Shown here in pieces: positions 61,465 to 64,000 of a stretch of DNA of 64,000 nt. Made by a program: the position numbers and the translations under genes. The DNA comes from Kordiimonas sp. SCSIO 12610 (GTDB lineage: Bacteria > Pseudomonadota > Alphaproteobacteria > Sphingomonadales > Kordiimonadaceae), in contig NZ_CP073747.1 of NCBI RefSeq assembly GCF_024398015.1, positions 2,118,501-2,182,500 of the forward strand, given 5' to 3'. Positions within the stretch are counted from its first letter, which is position 1. The number at the start of each line of letters is the position of its first letter. Under the pieces are notes generated by a model. It worked only from the letters and a program-made list of their open reading frames with translations, was not told the DNA's origin and did no database searches.

Positions 61465-61498
61465 GGCCAAACACCAGACGTGGGTTTGGCCTTTTTTT
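61465..61498 (+). terminator. Rho-independent terminator of the flgFGAH operon
   Basis: GGCCAAAC and GTTTGGCC (8 bp, with two further G-C pairs after a bulged A) are followed by seven T bases. It lies 62 bp past the flgH stop. Confidence 0.9.
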
Positions 61499-61520
61499 CG
61501 CAAAATCAAAAGATCGTAAT

Positions 61521-61545
61521 AAAAAAGCCAGCAAAATATGCTGGC
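61521..61545 (-). terminator. Rho-independent terminator of dksA
   Basis: On the minus strand, GCCAGCA and TGCTGGC pair around a 5-nt loop and are followed by six T bases. It lies about 29 bp past the dksA stop and, with the flgH terminator, insulates the convergent genes. Confidence 0.85.
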
Positions 61546-61573
61546 CTTAATTATTACAAATTACTTCAAAAAC

Positions 61574-62005
61574 TTATTCGTCACGGTGGACTTTTTCCGC
61601 GCGCTCATGAGCCTCCTGAGCTTCAATCGTCATTGTTGCGATTGGCCGCGCATCCAAGCGTCTTAGGCTGATAGGATCACCAGAGACTTCGCAGTAACCA
61701 TACTCGCCCTCTTCGATCCGGCGAAGCGCAGAGTCAATTTTAGAAACCAACTTTCTTTGACGATCGCGGGTTCTAAGCTCTACGGACCAATCAGTCTCAG
61801 AAGAAGCACGGTCAGCAATATCAGGCTCGCGTAAATTATCTTCTTGTAAGTTTTGTAATGTCTCCGCTGACTCACGGAGGATATCATCTTTCCAATCTTC
61901 TAATTTCCTGCGGAAATACTCTAATTGATTGGCATTCATAAACTCTTCATCCGGGGAAGGCATGTAACCTTCAGGAAGCTCAACAGCGGTATTCTCTTGC
62001 GTCAT
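61574..62005 (-). CDS. dksA: RNA polymerase-binding transcription factor DksA
   Basis: This 143-residue protein has a coiled coil (about 30-95, EYFRRKLEDWKDDILRESAE and the DRASSETDWSVELRTRDRQR segment, where the aspartate at the tip acts on the polymerase) and a C-terminal globular part. The zinc-finger region YGYCEVSGDPISLRRLDARP keeps only one of the four cysteines of E. coli DksA, which is usual for the alphaproteobacterial version. It mediates the stringent response with ppGpp. It is monocistronic, with its own terminator. Confidence 0.93.
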   Translation of the reverse strand: MTQENTAVELPEGYMPSPDEEFMNANQLEYFRRKLEDWKDDILRESAETLQNLQEDNLREPDIADRASSETDWSVELRTRDRQRKLVSKIDSALRRIEEGEYGYCEVSGDPISLRRLDARPIATMTIEAQEAHERAEKVHRDE

Positions 62006-62155
62006 CTAAACTGCCCGTTATCTCAAATTTTTTATTAAGTTGACTTTTCTCAGTTTTCTGAGTTTGGCGTTATATAGTATCTTCACAGCACGAGTACAAG
62101 AGCGAATGGTGCATTGTAAGATAACTTTAAGATGAAGTCTTGAGGTCAAGCTGGG

Positions 62156-62578
62156 TTACATACCCAATTTGGCAAGCTCAACCTCTGCGCGCAATTCGAT
62201 TTCCTCAAGTATTTCATTGAGTTGCTGATCGCCCTGAGTAGCTTTTTGATTTCGTGCCAAGCTGGCAAGTGAGCGAAGATTTGCCACTGGTATTGCACCC
62301 AAAAGCAATCCTTTGCGCACCTCTTCCAGAAGATCGAGCATTTCATTTGCTCTATTCAGTCCTTTTGATCGACCACCTGACACAGAATCAGGTGCTTCCT
62401 GAAGTGATAGTAATGCATCAACAGTAGCAAGTGGGCTTGGGCCGCCAACATTGCTCGCCTGCCCTGTATCCTGAGGCCCTGAGAGCGCACTTGAAAAAGC
62501 TGCACCATCACTGGCCTGCTTCGCACCTGTTTTTTTAATTGTTTTGGACGTTACCCGCCCCGAGCCTGTAATTTTCAT
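62156..62578 (-). CDS. fliX: Flagellar assembly regulator FliX
   Basis: This 140-residue protein matches FliX, an alphaproteobacterial factor that links basal-body assembly to FlbD and sigma-54-dependent flagellar genes. The N-terminus starts MKITGSGRVTSKTIKKTG. The C-terminal half has the family pattern LLSLQEAPD, RANEMLDLLEEVRKGLLLGA and EILEEIELRAEVELAKLGM. It diverges from flgI, as in Caulobacter. The finding that flgI has a sigma-54 site fits its known circuit. Confidence 0.88.
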   Translation of the reverse strand: MKITGSGRVTSKTIKKTGAKQASDGAAFSSALSGPQDTGQASNVGGPSPLATVDALLSLQEAPDSVSGGRSKGLNRANEMLDLLEEVRKGLLLGAIPVANLRSLASLARNQKATQGDQQLNEILEEIELRAEVELAKLGM

Positions 62579-62704
62579 AATGCCAATTTAATTCGATAAT
62601 TCTTGTTCGGCAAGCCTTGCTGGGTATTTAAGGAAAATAATACCCATAAGGTATCGCACCTCAATTTTATTGATTAAATACAATAACTTATATGCAGCAA
62701 AAAA

Positions 62705-62720
62705 TGGCATGAATTTCGCT
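62705..62720 (+). promoter_or_regulatory. Sigma-54 promoter of flgI
   Basis: TGGCATGAATTTCGCT has the GG and GC of the -24/-12 boxes at the correct gap, with mismatches at C6 and one T of the TTGC box. It ends 48 bp before the chosen flgI start. Confidence 0.62.
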
Positions 62721-62768
62721 TTATCTGAATTGAAATAATTCCATATGAAAATAAAGGGAAAAAACGCC

Positions 62769-63917
62769 ATGAAAACACTCAAGCAAGACAAGATTGTCAC
62801 GCAGAATGTTAGCATGTTTATTATCGCGCTTATTGTAGCCGTCGTTTTTGCCCTTTTGACACCCTCCAGCTTACTTGCATCATCACGCATCAAAGACATT
62901 ACATCTGTCGAAGGCGTAAGAGAGAACCAACTGGTCGGTTACGGATTAGTCGTTGGCCTAAACGGCACAGGAGATACTTTCCAGAACGTCCCCCATACTG
63001 AGCAAAGCCTTGTTGCTATGCTTGAGCGTTTCGGCACTAACATTAACGGCGAACAACTAAGGCCTGAAAATGTTGCAACCGTGATTGTAACTGCTGATTT
63101 ACCAGCCTTTGCACGCCCAGGAACACGCATTGATGTCTCTGTTAGTTCAATTGGTGATGCGGATGACCTTAGGGGTGGTACCCTTGTTGTGACACCGCTA
63201 CAAGGTGCGAACGGCGAAGTTTATGCGGTAGCTCAGGGAACTGTTGCAGTTGCAGGATTTAACGTCCAAGGCGCAGCAGCACAGATTGTTCAAGGCGTTC
63301 CAACCAGTGGCCGCATTGCAAACGGCGCGATCATTGAAAATGAAGTAAATTTTGAACTCGCGAACCTATCATCCGTAAAACTATCGCTGCACAATCCTGA
63401 TTTCACAACAGCCAAAAGAATTGCTGCTGCCATCAACCAGCACCTTGGCAGCACGCTTTCAATTGCCCTTGACCCATCAACAGTAAGAATTAGCCGACCT
63501 GTTGGCTATAAATTACCGATGTTTAATCTTTTACAGGAAATTGAGCTTTTGGAAGTTGAACCCGACCAACGAGCACGCGTTTTAATTGATGAGCGCACAG
63601 GCATCATCGTTATGGGCAATCAGGTACGGATCAACCCCGTTGCGATCGCACAAGGTAACCTGGTAATTAATATTCAGGAAGGTGCTCAGGTTTCACAGCC
63701 AAATGCCCTCGCTGAAGGGGATACAGTTGCCGTACCGCAGACAGATATTTCAATTGAAGAAGTTGGTACAGAACTTCGCCTACTCCCCGACGCTGTTACA
63801 CTGCGTGAACTGGTTGATGGCCTCAATGCGCTTGGTGTGTCACCGCGAGACATGATTTCTATCCTGCAAGCCATAAAGGCGGCCGGCGCCATGCAAGCCG
63901 AAATCGAGGTGATATAA
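62769..63917 (+). CDS. flgI: Flagellar P-ring protein FlgI
   Basis: This protein of 382 residues forms the P-ring in the peptidoglycan layer. A long N-terminal signal region ends near LLASSRIKDI. Diagnostic segments are LVGYGLVVGLNGTGDTFQN, the FARPGTRIDVSVSSIGDADD and LRGGTLVVTPLQGANGEVYA pair, and the C-terminal VTLRELVDGLNALGVSPRD. The ATG at 62769 is preferred because AAGGGA lies upstream; the frame extends to 62745. It diverges from fliX behind a sigma-54 site and is followed by a probable flgJ. Confidence 0.96.
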   Translation: MKTLKQDKIVTQNVSMFIIALIVAVVFALLTPSSLLASSRIKDITSVEGVRENQLVGYGLVVGLNGTGDTFQNVPHTEQSLVAMLERFGTNINGEQLRPENVATVIVTADLPAFARPGTRIDVSVSSIGDADDLRGGTLVVTPLQGANGEVYAVAQGTVAVAGFNVQGAAAQIVQGVPTSGRIANGAIIENEVNFELANLSSVKLSLHNPDFTTAKRIAAAINQHLGSTLSIALDPSTVRISRPVGYKLPMFNLLQEIELLEVEPDQRARVLIDERTGIIVMGNQVRINPVAIAQGNLVINIQEGAQVSQPNALAEGDTVAVPQTDISIEEVGTELRLLPDAVTLRELVDGLNALGVSPRDMISILQAIKAAGAMQAEIEVI

Positions 63918-63919
63918 TC

Positions 63920-64000
63920 ATGACGTTTCAATCACTAGATATATCAAGCGGTGCGAGCCAGCTATTTGCAAACGGGAACATCCAGTCCCAAGCATCAAAA
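63920..64000 (+). CDS. Probable rod-binding protein FlgJ/CheL, N-terminal fragment (runs off right edge)
   Basis: The first 27 codons (MTFQSLDISSGASQLFANGN and then IQSQASK) are in the window. GAGG lies 10 nt upstream of the ATG, which is 2 bp past the flgI stop. In alphaproteobacteria a short rod-binding protein gene commonly follows flgI, so FlgJ is the best guess. The sequence shown is too short to prove it. Confidence 0.5.
   Translation, partial: MTFQSLDISSGASQLFANGNIQSQASK

Noticed and set aside
61574-62005. DksA as an inactivated or recently degraded protein because three zinc-finger cysteines are missing
   Set aside because: The same single-cysteine pattern is usual in alphaproteobacterial DksA; the coiled coil and its tip are intact.
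62049-62062. Small CTCAG/CTGAG hairpin upstream of dksA
   Set aside because: Stem of five with a TTTT loop; too weak for a terminator and located upstream of the gene it would end.
62588-62899. Hydrophobic minus-strand frame opposite the flgI signal region
   Set aside because: Overlaps the flgI N-terminus and its sigma-54 site, and lacks a ribosome site; its hydrophobicity is the mirror of AT-rich DNA.

Overview
The window comes from an alphaproteobacterium, probably marine or aquatic, with a fairly AT-rich genome (mid-40s % GC by eye). The evidence is ALA synthase (hemA, C4 tetrapyrrole pathway) beside hemB, FliX, MotE and DUF6468 flagellar proteins, class II DAHP synthase, an alphaproteobacterial DksA that keeps one zinc-finger cysteine, and sigma-54-type flagellar promoters. 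The order is not settled; a Kordiimonadales- or Rhodospirillales-like lineage would fit. I saw no rRNA, tRNA, insertion sequence, prophage or CRISPR array.

Layout. (1) 1-5.1 kb: truncated hemA, a MarR regulator and hemB, then a secreted lectin-fold protein, an AraC regulator and an EamA exporter. (2) 5.1-12.7 kb: housekeeping genes trmJ, cysS, gltX, nadE and class II aroG on the minus strand, then gph. (3) 12.8-16.7 kb: an EamA exporter and a compact HPr-rel-A-type cassette (family-5 nucleotidyltransferase, HprK-related kinase, PqqD-like protein) with a secreted four-cysteine protein. (4) 17-20.3 kb: phoR, a pstS-like gene and phoB, with a candidate Pho-box array and no pstCAB-phoU between pstS and phoB. 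(5) 20.3-42.9 kb: a large XrtA/PEP-CTERM exopolysaccharide locus. It encodes amidotransferase, EpsI, exosortase A, sugar transferase, FemAB, deacetylase, ATPase, outer-membrane barrel, tyrosine kinase, chain-length protein, export lipoprotein, GalE, GT4, PrsT and EpsB-type initiating transferase. A degenerate CobT homologue and a PEP-CTERM substrate with an 11-copy Pro/Gly repeat close it. (6) 43-49.3 kb: an XRE regulator, pepN, an Lrp/AsnC regulator and a bufferin operon (bufA-bufB-bufC-doxX). (7) 49.5-64 kb: flagellar and chemotaxis genes. These are fliL, fliM, DUF6468, motE, cheZ, two MotB-like genes and an AMIN/TPR gene on the minus strand; flgF-flgG-flgA-flgH on the plus strand; then dksA and fliX, with flgI and the start of a probable flgJ.

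How the genes work together. Region 5 describes one pathway: the EpsB-type transferase starts a lipid-linked glycan, the GTs and GalE extend it or supply sugars, and chain length and export are handled by the Wzz/tyrosine kinase/Wza-like trio. XrtA sorts PEP-CTERM proteins such as the 695-residue one encoded next door. Region 7 holds rod, ring, switch, stator-associated and CheY-phosphatase genes, with sigma-54 sites in front of flgF and flgI.

Points most worth following up: the xrtA/epsI reading-frame break, the CobT-like protein lacking catalytic motifs, the HprK/PqqD/nucleotidyltransferase cassette with its possible secreted substrate, the reduced phoR-pstS-phoB unit, and a terminator-like hairpin inside the start of a MotB-like gene. 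Start sites were revised from the longest frame where a Shine-Dalgarno match or gene overlap favoured an internal codon.
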